A stretch of 64,000 nucleotides of DNA, taken from NCBI RefSeq assembly GCF_033115175.1, contig NC_084836.1, positions 65,019,297 through 65,083,296 of the forward strand, in the 5' to 3' direction. The notes below the pieces were generated by a model. The model made no database searches and was not told where the DNA came from. It was given only the letters and a program-made list of their open reading frames with translations. The stretch is from Lepus europaeus (taxonomy: Eukaryota; Chordata; Mammalia; Lagomorpha; Leporidae). This document shows positions 27,601 through 36,930 of this stretch, one piece after another. Every line of letters starts with the position of its first letter. The first letter of the stretch is position 1. The position numbers were made by a program, and so were the translations under genes.

Positions 27601-30600
27601 AGCTCAAATGTAGAGTTCTTCAGCCTTTCATAGCCATCAGCCTTTCATAGCTCCCTCCTACTCATTAGAAAGCAAGTGCAGCAAAAGGGGAGACAACAGA
27701 CATCAAAGTACTCTTGCCTGCTATGTTCCCAGAGCTGAACTGTTCAAACAATTTGAACACAGAAAGCTGGATAGCTGGATAGCTATCTTGCTTTTGACTG
27801 TAGAGGTGGCTATGTAGTTCTAGGGACAAAGACAGTTACTTCATTAGGATTTGAGAGTAGAGGTATTGAAAAATTTCTGTATTTTTTGTAAGTCTGTTGA
27901 CTGCTTTTGTTTTGGGCCGGCCTTTTGGGTTACTTTTTTTTTTTTTTTGACAGGCAGAGTGGATAGAGAGACAGAGAGAAAGGTCTTCCTTTTGCCCTTG
28001 GTTCACCCTCCAATGGCTGCTGCGGCTGGCGCATCGCGCTGATCCAAAGCCAGGAGCCAGGCGCTTCTCCTGGTCTCCCATGCGGGTGTAGGGCCCAAGC
28101 ACTTGGGCCATCCTCCACTGCATTCCCGGGCCATAGCAGAGAGCTGGCCTGGAAGAGGGGCAACCAGGATAGAATCCGGCGCCCCAACCGGGACTAGAAC
28201 CCGGTGTGCCGGCGCCGCAAGGTGGAGGATTAGCCTGTTGAGCCACGGCGCCGGCCCTATATTCAGATTTCTGAGGTATCTCTATACTGTCTTCCACAGT
28301 GGCTATATGGGATGCTGGCACTGCAGGTGGCAGCTTTACCTGCTACACCACAGCACCGTCCCGGGGCAGAGCTTTTGATTCTGCTAACTAGATATGATGG
28401 GAATATGAAGAAGAAAATAAAGTGGGTTAAAGTGATAGGGTTTAGGGCCTCATGAGATACTTATATGAGACAATATTAAATGTGAATACTAGTTCAACCT
28501 TTAATATGGCTATATGAGAATGGCTAGCTCCAACTCATAGTAAGCTAAAAGTCTCCCCAATTAACCAGGCAGTTATTGAGTCTCATCAATGCCTGGAAAA
28601 GAACCAGAATCTCTCTCTCTTACAGAGATGGCTACAGCTGTCACTTTGACTAAGCTTTTGTGAACATAATTTGTAACTATTCAGACTTTTATGATTTTGC
28701 TGGATGTTTTCAGGCAAACACCTGACTTTTTTAGAAATACCCCTCTGGGGCCTGTGCTGTGGCACAGTGGATTAAATCCCCAGCCTGCAGTGCCAGCATC
28801 CCATCTGGGTGCCGGTTTGAATCCTGGCTGTTCCTCTTCTAATCCAGCTCTCTGCTATGGCCTGGGAACGCAGTAGAAGATGGCCCAAGTCCTTGAACCC
28901 CTGCACCTGCATGGGAGACCTGGACGAAGCTTTTTGTTCCTGGCTTTGGATCAGCTCAGCTCTGGCCGTTGCAGCCATCCGGGGAGTGAACCGGCAGAAT
29001 AGAAGACCTCTCTCTCTGGCTCTACCTCTGTAACTCTGTCTTTCAAATAAGTAAAATAGGGCCGGCGCTGTGGCTCAACCGGCTAATCCTCCGCCTAGCG
29101 GCGCCGGCACACCAAGTTCTAGTCCCGGTCGGGGCGCCGAATTCTGTCCCAGTTGCCCCTCTTCCAGGCCAGCTCTCTGCTATGGCCCGGGAAAGCAGTG
29201 GAGGATGGCCCAAGTCCTTGGGCCCTGCACCCGCGTAGGAGACCAGGAGAAGCACCTGGCTCCTGCCTTCGGATCAGCGCGGTGCGCCAGCTGCAGCGCG
29301 CCAGCTGCGGCGGCCATTGGAGGGTGAACCAACGGCAAAGGTTGACCTTTCTGTCTCTCTCACTGTCCACTCTGCCTGTCAAAAAAAAAAAAAAACACAC
29401 AAAACAAATAAGTGAAATAATTCTTAAAAAAAAAAAAAAAAAAAAAAAAAACACTCCTCTTGTGGCTGCTGCCGTGGTACATTGGGTTAAAGTCCTGGCT
29501 GCTCCACTTCCCATCCAACTCCCTGCTAGTGCTCCTGGGAAGGCAGCAGAGGATGGCCCAGGTCCTTGGGACCCTGTACCCATGTGGGAGACCTGGAGGA
29601 AGCTTCTGGCTCCTGACTTCAGCCTTGCCCAGCCCCAGTCCTTGTGGCGATTTGGGGAGGGAACCAACGGATGAAAAGATTCTCTCTCTCTCTCTCTCTC
29701 TCTGCCTCTCAAATAAATAAAATATATCTTTAAAAAAGCAAAGCAAAGAAAAACCTCTCTGGCCGTCTTCTTTTCCTTAGAAAGTAAATGGAATTTGTAA
29801 GTAGTGTTCATCGAATAGTTTGGGTGCTTACTACCAACCTATTCTCTGTAGGTGCTACTCAGTGAAACCTCAATTTTTCATATCTCTGAACTACCAACAC
29901 TTTTTGAGCACAGAAAATTGTTTTGTGGATATTGTTTACTGTTTCTTCATTCTACTTGTCTTATGAGCATTGAGGACGTACTTATAATTAAGGTTTTAAT
30001 TATTCTGGATAAGTATACTATGTGATGTTTATTCAGTTTATTATCTTTCTCTTCTATTTGTGCAGTCCTTAGTTGTTGGCATAAGATGGGCTTGCATATT
30101 GTTGCCATTCTTATAATTTCATTCTCTTACTTTGTGAAAAGTGGCTAGCTTTTTTTGTTGTTGTTGTTTTGCTTTATTAAAGATTTGTTTATTTATTTGA
30201 AAAGCAGAGTGAGAGACAGATCTTCCGTCTGCTGGTGTGCTCCTCAAATGCCTGTAATAACTAGGGTGAGGCCAAGCTGAAGCCAAAAACTCCATCCAGG
30301 CCTCCCAGACATATTAGCAGGAAGCTGGATCTAAAACAGCACTCTTATATGGGATATGAGTGTCCCAAGTGGCAGCTTAGCCCAGCCTGCTGGCTTGTAT
30401 TAATAGTTTTATTTTTCCCTGAATAGTCTGAAGATGATGAGAAGCTGAAAAAGAGGAAGGAGCGATTTGGAATTGTCACAAGTTCAGCTGGAACCGGAAC
30501 GACAGAGGATACAGAGGTAAAATATACCTAGGATGTTTTAATATAGACTTTTGAAGGGAAATGAGTGAATAAATTGGAGAAACACGTGTTTTCCCCTAGC

Positions 30601-31517
30601 CTTTTTTTTATCATTATTATTTTTTTAAATTTATTTTCATCTGTTTGAAAAGCAATGAAAATGATATCTCCCATTCTCCAGTACACTGCTCAAATGCCCA
30701 CAACAGCCAGGACTGGGCAGACTGAAGCCAGGAGCTCAGAACTACATCTGGGTTTCCCATGTGAGTTGTAAAGGCCCAAACCCTTGAGCAATCATTTGCT
30801 GCATCCCATGAAGCATCAACAGGAAGGTGAGGTAGAAGCAGAGTAGCAGGGGCTCATGTGGAAGTCTGACATGGGATGCAGGCATCTAGGTGGTGGCTTA
30901 ACCCTCTTAACCACAACTCCTGTCCCGCAGAATACTTCATAAGTGCTCAAATAACTGGATATTTTACCTTTTCCTTGATAATTTTTTCCTGAAGTGTATC
31001 CACACCTATTTTTTTTTCTGAAGTATCCATGCCTAATTCCATCAGCCTACTTAATTCAGTATTAGAGTCTGTTAACCTACTAGCAAAGAGCATAACATTT
31101 AGAATCAAGTAGGCTTGGTTTTAAAAAGTAGCTCTGCTGCTTAGTATTACTTAATAAGTTATGGTACTTTCTTGAACCTCATTTTTGTCATCTGGGAAGT
31201 GTTTTTTTTAAGAATGGAATAAAATGATTTTATGTCAACTGGGATGGTTCTGCTTAGAATGAGGCCTGTCTTTTTGTAAGTATTATGGTATTTTCTCTTA
31301 CTGTTATCTGCTAGATGTGTTTGCTTTAATCATTTAATGAAGGCCATCTCCAACCCAGACACACTTTAGTTGTGCCTAACTCCTCTCTGGAATGGGACCA
31401 TGGACTCAAATGAAACTTCTTGTTCCTATCATTTTGTTTGCTAAGTGTTTCTCAAGATAAAAGAGTTTTTGTTTTTATTTATTTATTTAAAAGTCAGAGT
31501 TACCCAGAGAGGAGGAG

Positions 31518-31557
<40 letters not shown>

Positions 31558-33619
31558 CTTCATTTGGCTGGTTCACTCCCTAATTGGCTGCAATGGCCAG
31601 AGCTGTGCCGATCTGAAGCCAAGAGCCAGGAGCTTCCTCCAACTCTTCTCACGTGGGTGCAGGGCCCCAAGGACTTGGGCCATCTTCTACTGCTTTCCCA
31701 GGCCATAGCAGAGAGCTAGATTGGAAGTGGAGCAGCCGGGACTCGATCCAGCACCCATCTGGGATGTCGGTACTGCAGGCGGCAGCTGTACCCACTATGC
31801 CACAGCACTGGCCCACCAAGAGTTTGTTTTTAAGACTGGTGTTCATCCCTATCTCAGATTGCCCTGGGGTAACTAGCTCACTGAGATTGATCATTGACAT
31901 CTTTGGTTTGCTGATATGAGAGTATATATAATGGAACCCAGGTGTCCCTTGAGATTCATAAAGAGTGATTGAAATCATGTTAAAATAATGAATGTTGGGG
32001 GCCAGTGCTGTAGCATAGTGGGTAAAGCCACTGCCTGCAGTGCTGGCATCTCATATGGGCACAAGTTCAAGTCCCAGCTGCTCCTCTTCTGATCTAGCTC
32101 TCTGCTATGGCATGGGAAGGCAGTGGAAGATGGCCCAAGTGCTTGGGCCCCTGCACCCACATGGGAGACCCAGAAGAGGCTCCTGGCTTCTGGTGTTGGA
32201 TAGGCCCAGCTCTGGCCATTGCAGCCATTTGGAGTGTGAACCAGTGGATGGGAGACCTCTCTCTCTCCTCTCTCTCTCTGTCTGCCTCTGCCTCTCTGTG
32301 ACCCTGCCTTTCAAATAAATAAATCTTTTTTTTTTTTAATTAATATTTTTAGAATTAAAGATTCTTGGGAGACAAAGAATTTGGAATGTTTTCTTTCATT
32401 TAATCCAAATGTACTCCTCTCCAGCTACCTCTGCAGATAATCTCAAAATTATTACATTATGTATTCAAAGTCTTGTAAAACTTCTTAATGGATAAATAGC
32501 AGAGTCATTCTTAGAAATACACTCTGAAATTTAGAGACAGATCAGTTTATGTTCCCATTAGGAAAAATTAAAGGAGTTGATATTATTTGTGCTGTTGAAA
32601 ACAAAATGCTGTCTGTTGTAAGTATCTGCTTACTAACTGACTTAGCTTAAAGTAAACTTAAGGTTGTGGTTTTTGTTTTTGTTTTTTTGTTTCTTTGACA
32701 GAGTGGACAGTGAGAGAGAGAGAAACAGAGAGAAAGGTCTTTCTTTGCCGTTGGTTCACCCTCCAGTGGCCGCTGCCGCCGGCGCTAAGCTTGTTTTAAT
32801 TCTGGTTAAAATTACTCTTTCCTTGCAGAAGAAATGTTTGTTAAATTAGGCATGTTTACTCTGTGGATAGATTTGGCTTCCCCAAGTTGAAGATGAGGAT
32901 GTTGTTGGGTGGCAAGAAAGAGTGTCTTTAATTGGGACCATCAGTTTATGGAAGGAAGTAGTCATTTCTGAGGCAGATGGAGTTATATGAACAAGATGGT
33001 TTTTTTTTTGATTCCAAAGAATTATATCAGTATCCAAGTAGAATGGGCTGTGCTTTTGTGTACTTGGCTTTCTGTTTTAATCTCTCTATATATCTATATC
33101 TATATCTATATCTTTATCTTTATATCTATGTCTGTGTCTATGTATATGTATATGTATATATAGAGAGAAATATATTTAAAAATTAAAATTATATTTAAAA
33201 GATTTACTTATTATTAAATTAAAAAGATTTATTTATTTGAAAGGCAGAGTTAGAACTCTTCCATGTGCTGGTTCACTCCCCAAATGGCCACTATGGCTGG
33301 AGCTGAGCTGGTTTGAACTTCTTTCAGCTCTCCCATGTGGGTGCAGGGGCCCACGGACTTGGGCCATCCTCCACTGCCTTCCTGGGCCACAGCAGAGAGC
33401 TGGACTGGAAGAGGAGCAACTGGGACAGAATCTGGTGCCCCGACCGGGACTAGAACCCCGTGTGCTGGCGGCACAGGTGGAGGATTAGCCTATTGAGCTG
33501 CGGTGCCGGCCTAGCCCTTGTTTTAATCTATATTAAACCTCTGGTTGAATGGTATAAAAATAGGCTCCTCTTTGCTTGGGGGCAGTGGTTGGAGTGAAGT
33601 TGAAGCACTCAGTGCTGGT

Positions 33620-33650
<31 letters not shown>

Positions 33651-34611
33651 GTTTTTTTAAGATTTATTTTATTTATTTGAAAGACAGAGTTACAGAGAGG
33701 TAGAGACAGAGAGGTCTTCCATCCACTGGTTCACTCCCCAGATGGCTGCAATGGCTGGAACTGCGCTGATCTGAAGCAAGGAGCCAGGAGCTTCTTCCAG
33801 GTCTCCCACGTGGATGCAGGAGCTCAAGGACTTGGGCCATCTTCTACTGCTATCCCAGCCCATAGCAGAGCTAGATCGAAGAGGAGCAGCCGGGACTAGA
33901 ACCGGCACCCATATGGGATGCTGGCGCTTTAGGCCAGGGCTTTAACCTGCTGTGCCACAGCGCCAGCCCCGTCAGTGCTGTTTTGTGAATCACTCCCAGA
34001 ATAACAAGCCTTTCAACTACCCTGATTTTTTGTGCCTGTCTTTGGTGTTGTCTCCCTTGAGGTCCATGACAGGAACTTGTCTACAAACACTGTCCTGTTT
34101 TCAGTGTATTCTGTTGGTATTGAAGATTCATTTGCCTCTCAGTGGATTGGAAGCCTAAGGAATAACTGCTGCTGAGCCTGATTGCTCAGAGGGCGTCCTG
34201 CTCCTTTCCGGTGAATAGCATCTGAGAAGTCTCCCATCTCCTCACTGACTGGAAGACTTCCTAGTCTGTTAAGAACCCACTATTTCTAGGCTACATTGTT
34301 CTAGGCTGAGCAGTCCCCTGGACTTCAGGAAGCTTTCCACTGTTCACCCTGCCCTGCCCGTTTTCCGTTCCTCCTCACCCTCTTTTCCCACTAAACCTCC
34401 CCAATTCTAAATGGATAACTGGGAAGATTCGGGAATGAAATAGTTGGCTGTCAAGCTTAAGTCTGGGCCTTGTGACAATGCATGTGAGTTTGGTTTAAAA
34501 CAGCCAAGAACTTGGGCCACTGTTGTCTTGCAATCTAATTTTTTTTTTCTTACTGCTTTTTCTTTACAGGCAAAGAAGAGGAAAAGAGCAGAGCGCTTTG
34601 GCATTGCCTGA
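1818..34611 (+). CDS. SARNP: SARNP, SAP domain-containing ribonucleoprotein (3' part, last four coding exons)
   Basis: The four coding exons are 1818-1843, 5833-5901, 30427-30516 and 34570-34611 (stop TGA at 34609-34611). They join in frame to give the last 75 residues of a protein that is about 210 residues in human; the SAP domain and the rest lie before base 1. SARNP (CIP29/Hcc-1) is a nuclear RNA-binding subunit of the TREX mRNA-export complex and binds the helicase DDX39B (UAP56). The visible part holds three of the basic motifs ending in RFG (AQRFGLNV, KERFGIVT, AERFGIA) that in this family contact DDX39B. All introns have GT/AG ends. The intron 5902-30426 is about 24.5 kb and SINE-rich. 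The match to human is near complete; one visible change is Thr for Met at the end of the first exon. The gene runs toward GDF11, which is on the opposite strand. Confidence 0.95.
2340..2690 (+). mobile_element. CSINE, forward
   Basis: Head GGAGCTAGCATCGTGGCACA; the tail is AAATAAATAAATAG followed by a mixed A/G run. Confidence 0.9.
2716..3160. mobile_element. Palindromic MITE-like element, copy 1, with SINE in the middle
   Basis: The left arm AACTTCAAAAAGTTAATGG near 2718 is inverted on the right at about 3129-3160. The centre is interrupted by a + strand CSINE (2790-3096) with the perfect 16-base duplication AAAATGTTTTGCACCA at 2774-2789 and 3097-3112. It is the same family as the element at 17,380. 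Confidence 0.6.
4208..4525 (+). mobile_element. CSINE, forward
   Basis: Head GGGCAGGCGCTGTTTCGTAG, tail AAATAAATAAATC with T and A runs. It is slightly shortened in the middle. Confidence 0.9.
5045..5676. mobile_element. Two CSINEs tail to tail (inverted pair)
   Basis: A + strand copy (5045-5342) runs directly into a - strand copy (5343-5676) with no spacer. The transcript of SARNP would carry a hairpin of about 300 base pairs. Confidence 0.9.
5833..5901 (+). CDS. SARNP: SARNP coding exon
   Basis: The exon lies between acceptor TTTGTGTAG and donor GTAAGG. Its 23 codons read VNLDKLKERAQRFGLNVSSI followed by SRK, corresponding to about residues 145-167 of the human protein. It carries one RFG-type DDX39B-binding motif. 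Confidence 0.95.
6456..6791 (+). mobile_element. CSINE, forward
   Basis: Head GGAGCTGGGGCTGGGGTGCA; the tail ends in AAATAAATAAATAAT and an A-run. Confidence 0.9.
6897..7547 (+). mobile_element. Two CSINEs in tandem at one target site
   Basis: Copy one (6897-7233) is the subtype ending CCTCTGCCTGTC plus A-run; copy two (7246-7547) is the common subtype. The sequence AAATATTATTTC or a close form occurs before, between and after them (6881, 7234, 7548). Confidence 0.85.
7642..8274 (-). mobile_element. Two CSINEs, both reverse
   Basis: A younger copy (7642-7940, ending GCTGCGCCGGCCACTG) is followed by an older, more diverged one (7961-8274, ending CATCACACCTGCCCCC). Confidence 0.85.
8275..9196. 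other. Intronic sequence without recognised features
   Basis: AT-rich unique SARNP intron sequence with a short TG run (8699-8709) and A- and T-runs. I see no exon. Confidence 0.6.
9197..10299. mobile_element. CSINE cluster (three reverse, one forward)
   Basis: The cluster holds - strand copies at 9197-9524 and 9539-9655 (truncated), a + strand copy at 9682-9985 and a - strand copy at 9986-10299. TAAAAAAATTATTTGA stands on both sides of the + strand copy, so it inserted at the T-rich head of the following element. Confidence 0.8.
10300..12794. other. Long repeat-poor intronic stretch
   Basis: About 2.5 kb of unique sequence in the SARNP intron. No exon, RNA gene or recognisable mobile element is seen. 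Confidence 0.55.
12795..13880. mobile_element. Three CSINEs (reverse, forward, forward)
   Basis: A - strand copy at 12795-13117 is followed by + strand copies at 13153-13475 and 13529-13880. The last has a pure CT repeat (13793-13818). The L1 insertion site starts about 40 bases later. Confidence 0.85.
13937..15679 (-). mobile_element. L1 retrotransposon, 3' end, with 5' inversion (twin priming)
   Basis: A 1.74-kb insertion in the long SARNP intron. Its T-rich start at 13,937 is the poly(A) tail of a - strand element. The part up to 15,369 is L1 3'UTR on the - strand, including a partly repeated segment (about 14,119-14,250 resembles 14,354-14,490). The part 15,370-15,680 is on the + strand and resembles the end of ORF2 (CCAACCCAAATGCCCATCAA). 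A 15-base target duplication AAATTTTAATTCTTT lies at 13922-13936 and 15680-15694. Confidence 0.9.
15695..17379. other. Unique intronic sequence with GT repeats
   Basis: The stretch contains a GT tract at 16081-16105 and scattered GT near 16,155-16,180. A G-run/C-run stretch lies at 15,910-15,924. There is no exon. Confidence 0.55.
17380..17835. mobile_element. Palindromic MITE-like element, copy 2, with SINE in the middle
   Basis: The left arm GGTACTTCAGAAG plus about 25 more bases (17381-17420) is inverted at 17791-17833 (ending CTTCTAAAGTACC) with few mismatches. Its body GCACTAAAATAAGCTTTAAT resembles copy 1. A diverged - strand SINE (17499-17788) sits inside. I infer a non-autonomous DNA transposon. 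Confidence 0.6.
18494..18809 (+). mobile_element. CSINE, forward
   Basis: Diverged copy with the 10-base duplication TATTTATTGA at 18484-18493 and 18810-18819. Confidence 0.85.
19467..19795 (+). mobile_element. Old CSINE, forward, with long CT repeat
   Basis: The diverged body ends in about 57 bases of CT repeat (19692-19748) and an A-run. Confidence 0.8.
19796..21628. other. Unique intronic sequence with two TG microsatellites
   Basis: TG repeats lie at 20397-20416 and 20478-20523, inside two similar 60-70-base blocks (GAGTAGGTAAGG...GTTATATTGGG, then AGAGTCTTTTT), so a local duplication is likely. No exon is seen. Confidence 0.6.
21629..21940 (-). mobile_element. CSINE, reverse
   Basis: It begins AAGACTTATTTATTTG and ends CTACACCACAACACTGGGTCC. 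Confidence 0.85.
22222..22550 (-). mobile_element. CSINE, reverse, on top of a truncated older copy
   Basis: A 50-base head of one copy (22222-22272) is interrupted by the poly-T head of a second (22273-22550). Confidence 0.8.
22551..23789. other. Unique intronic sequence
   Basis: AT-rich, then mixed sequence with a G-rich patch near 23,510-23,560. No exon is seen. Confidence 0.55.
23790..24104 (-). mobile_element. CSINE, reverse
   Basis: Head AAAAGATTTATTTATTTATT, end GCCATAGCACCGGCC. Confidence 0.88.
24598..24826 (-). mobile_element. CSINE, reverse, truncated
   Basis: A 25-base T-run and the SINE body; the tRNA-like part is missing. A MIR follows at once. Confidence 0.85.
24827..25665 (+). 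mobile_element. MIR split by a CSINE that is itself split by another CSINE
   Basis: MIR halves lie at 24827-24898 (GGACAAGTTACTTAATAAGC) and 25491-25665 (CCTCAGTTTCC onward). Between them lies a + strand CSINE (from 24899) with the duplication TAAGCCTCAG at 24889-24898 and 25491-25500. Its tail is split by a - strand CSINE (25101-25453) with TGGATAAATCTT at 25089-25100 and 25454-25465. Confidence 0.85.
25720..26027 (-). mobile_element. CSINE, reverse
   Basis: Head TTTTTAAGATTTATTTTC, end GCTACAATGCCAGCCC. Confidence 0.88.
26041..27464. mobile_element. Four-CSINE cluster
   Basis: Three + strand copies (26061-26406, 26422-26787, 26788-27138) sit in the T-rich head of a - strand copy (27152-27464). 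AAAGATGTRTTAATT occurs at 26046-26060 and 26407-26421, and its core ATGTATTAATT again at 27153-27163. A pure AAAT repeat lies at 27095-27127. Confidence 0.85.
27933..28365 (-). mobile_element. CSINE, reverse, plus SINE and L1 scraps
   Basis: A full copy (27933-28256) of the subtype starting TTTGACAGGCAGAGTGG. After it come about 40 bases that resemble an L1 (TACTGTCTTCCACAGTGGCT) and the last 65 bases of another reversed SINE. Confidence 0.8.
28747..29738 (+). mobile_element. Three forward CSINEs, one nested in the tail of another
   Basis: Copy one starts at 28747. Copy two (29057-29395) lies in its tail, since CAAATAAGTRAAATA is present on both sides. A shortened third copy runs 29457-29738 after a 26-base A-run. 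Confidence 0.85.
30173..30400 (-). mobile_element. CSINE, reverse, old
   Basis: It starts TTAAAGATTTGTTTATTTAT and is internally deleted. It ends about 25 bases before the SARNP exon at 30427. Confidence 0.75.
30427..30516 (+). CDS. SARNP: SARNP coding exon
   Basis: The exon lies between acceptor TGAATAG and donor GTAAAA. Its 30 codons run from SEDDEKLKKRKERFGIVTSS to TGTTEDTE, corresponding to about residues 168-197. It carries a basic KKRKERFG motif. The upstream intron is unusually long; the downstream one is 4.05 kb. Confidence 0.95.
30625..30930 (-). mobile_element. Old CSINE, reverse
   Basis: Diverged; ends TTAACCACAACTCCTGTCCC. Confidence 0.75.
31085..31215 (+). mobile_element. MIR remnant
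   Basis: CAAGTAGGCTTGG, TACTTAATAAGTTATGG and CTTGAACCTCATTTTTGTCA follow the MIR core order. Confidence 0.6.
31472..31814 (-). mobile_element. CSINE, reverse, with GA repeat
   Basis: The head is followed by a 30-base GA repeat near 31,522-31,553; it ends GCCACAGCACTGGCCC. Confidence 0.88.
31998..32339 (+). mobile_element. CSINE, forward
   Basis: Head GGGGCCAGTGCTGTAGCATA, tail AAATAAATAAATC and a T-run. Confidence 0.9.
32675..32790 (-). mobile_element. CSINE, reverse, 5'-truncated
   Basis: Only about 115 bases of the tail-side half remain, ending in GCCGCCGGCGC. Confidence 0.75.
33081..33180 (+). repeat. TATCTA/TATGTA microsatellite
   Basis: Repeated TATATC and TCTATATCTA units shade into TATGTATA units; likely length-variable. 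Confidence 0.8.
33222..33970 (-). mobile_element. Two reverse CSINEs separated by a GTTTT repeat
   Basis: Copies lie at 33222-33514 and 33652-33970 (end CCACAGCGCCAGCCCC). A TTTTG repeat (33618-33648) runs into the head of the second. Confidence 0.85.
34570..34611 (+). CDS. SARNP: SARNP last coding exon
   Basis: The acceptor TTCTTTACAG is followed by 13 codons, AKKRKRAERFGIA, and TGA. This basic tail ends in the last RFG motif and also looks like a nuclear localisation signal. It matches the human C-terminus. Confidence 0.96.
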   Translation, partial: AKKRKRAERFGIA

Positions 34612-34862
34612 TGAAGAGTTCTTGATGCTTTTTGTTCTATAGTGGTTTCCATTTCTCTGATTCTTCTTGGTCACATATATGTATATATATATACCTAAAT
34701 GCACAGTGATGTGCCCACGTTCTGCCTCACTGTGAGGGAGCGTGTACCCCTGGTACATCCGTGAATTCCAGCAGCAATTTGACTTATTGCTGTTCAGCTG
34801 TAAGGTTGTTGTCTTTTTGTTTTTAATTATTTTGCTTGTTAATAAAAAAAAAAATAGAAAAG
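34612..34862 (+). other. SARNP: SARNP 3'UTR with poly(A) signal
   Basis: About 250 bases of AT-rich sequence follow the stop. A canonical AATAAA lies at 34841-34846, directly followed by an A-run, and a T/G-rich segment (acattgtgttttatt) starts about 20 bases on, as expected for cleavage near 34,860. A short AT dinucleotide tract lies near 34,677-34,694. Confidence 0.8.
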
Positions 34863-35484
34863 AGAACATTGTGTTTTATTAGGTGATCCTTTAAGTTCTT
34901 GGAGCCAGATTAAGGGAGCTTCTGGGGTAAATATAGGGAATTAACCATAATTTCTTTATCCCTTAGAAAAAAAGATAAGGAAAAGGTTGGAATCTCTCTT
35001 GTAGCTTGTTTTTACTCTCTTGGACTGGCTAGCAGACATCTTTTTACCACTTTATCCAAAAGGACACATAATCCTGAATTTTTACTTCAGCAGGTTAGAA
35101 TGACCCGTTGAGAGAAAACTGAGAACCTGGCAAGCTAAAGCTAAAGAACTGCCCATTTGGAGGCTTTGGAGACATGAACAAAGGGGAAAGAAGGTTAAAC
35201 TTTTGATACCTCCTTAACCCAGTAAATGTTACACCTGGAGCAACCTTTCTTCCCACTATCTCCCTGTCTTTACTTCAGGCTCTGATCTTAGGGTTAGCTT
35301 TTTCTTCTCTCTCTTGTCTTCATCTGAAAACAGAACCAGAGAAAATAGTTTCCTCTTGTAACTTCAGAGAATCTCTACTCCAGGAGGGTAAAAAAAAAAG
35401 GATGAGGGAGTAACAGCAGATGTTGATAATGGAGTGGAGTAATGGATTTGTAGACGTTTTCTTTACCCTGTCTCTTGGTCACCC
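34863..35484. other. Flank downstream of SARNP
   Basis: Unique AT-rich sequence with no feature apart from short A-runs. Confidence 0.5.
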
Positions 35485-35801
35485 TTTTTTTTTTTTTTTT
35501 TTTTTTGACAGGCAAAGTGGACAGTGAGAGAGAGAGAGACAGAGAGAAAGGTCTTCCTTTTTGCCGTTGGTTCACCCTCCAATGGCCGCTGCGGCCGGCA
35601 TATCTCACTGATCCGAAGCCAGGAGCCAGGTGCTTCTCCTGGTCTCCCATGCGGGTGCGGGGCCCAAGCACTTGGGCCATCCTCCACTACCTTCCCGGGC
35701 CACAGCAGAGAGCTGGCCTGGAAGAGGGGCAACCGGGATAGAACCCGGTGTGCCGGCGCCACAAGGCGGAGGATTAGCCTGTTAAGCCAGGGCGCCGGCC
35801 A
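35485..35801 (-). mobile_element. CSINE, reverse
   Basis: 22-base T-run then TTGACAGGCAAAGTGGACAG; ends AGGGCGCCGGCC. Young-looking. Confidence 0.9.
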
Positions 35802-36390
35802 TGCTTCCAATTTTTGATACAGTGTTTCCCAATGGTGGGAATTTCTTTACTTTTTTCATCCCATTCCAGCAACTGTTCATATGTTGGTCAGGAGTCTCTA
35901 ACTTCCAAGTCTGATTACCAGATCTTCCTCTTCCCTGTCTCATTGTACTAATCCTACACATACTCCTTGAGTAGGAATAGTTCAGGATACATATGTATTT
36001 TTACTAATTCAGTCTTAAAATAGTCATTTGCATTTGGAGACAAAATAAACAAACAGGCTTGTAACTCTGGGGTCCAAGCACCTTTCCTCCTGTCCTCCAG
36101 TCATCCTAGTTTGTCTGACTGAGCATGCACTTGTGGTTAGCTGACTGTCATTTCCTTGTTCTGAAGGTATGGCATTCTCTGCATACCTGGAAGCTCTTAA
36201 TGAGGCAGTCTGAAAAGCTGTGGAGGGAACTGGTTTCCCCAGCTGTAAATCTGCACATTTATGGTTTTCTAGGCTCATTCTTTTTCTCTACCATCACTTT
36301 AAACTGCCCTTCCCCGCACCCCAGCTCTTGAGAACTGCTGAAGATAGAAGGCTAGAGGCCTCTGTGGAGGTGGGGCCATAGGAAGGCAGG

Positions 36391-36466
36391 TATAAATAAG
36401 GGCAGGGCTTCTTGGTGTTGAGCTGAGTCCTGTTGCTATGTCTGACATGAGAAACAATGGGTGAGG
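36391..36466 (+). promoter_or_regulatory. Possible core promoter and first exon of an unknown transcript
   Basis: TATAAATAAGGGCAGGGC (36391-) is a strong TATA-like box. An ATG at 36438-36440 lies 47 bases on, opening a short frame MSDMRNN before AATGG/GTGAGG, a good splice donor at 36461. No later exon is identified, so this may be chance. Confidence 0.25.
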
Positions 36467-36739
36467 GGCTTTTATATATAAGAGGATAACCTTTTTTAAT
36501 GATCTTTTTTATATGAGGGCCTCTAACATACAGTATAATTCGCTTCTAATTAGTGAAATCTCCTCCCAAAAATCTAATCAATCCTCTTGCTATTGCCAGA
36601 CTAATAATTTCTTTTCTCCAAGGAGAATGAAAATTTGAACCCAAAATGTTCTGTTCCCTTCTTACTGCTTTTTTCCTCTGATGTTCCTGTGTTTAGTTTT
36701 CCACCTCTCAGGTCACTTAATAGAATAGATTAAAATGTA

Positions 36740-36930
36740 ATATTGTGTAGCAGCTACTTAGATTTAATTCCTTGTTTCAACATAACTTGCTCTGAGACCT
36801 TCGGCAAACTACTTATCTTTGACTTTTTCCAGACTCTTTACCAATAGGAACCGTTCCTTGTGAAGGCTGCTGTGAAAATTAACTGATATTATCACGTTAT
36901 GTACTTAGCACAGTTTGCTCACCATTGTTT
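36740..36930 (+). mobile_element. MIR remnant
   Basis: GCTCTGAGACCTTCGGCAAA and ACTTAGCACAG match the MIR layout. Confidence 0.6.

Noticed and set aside
34677-34694. AT dinucleotide run in the SARNP 3'UTR as a regulatory hairpin
   Set aside because: Too short and low in complexity to argue for more than a small microsatellite.
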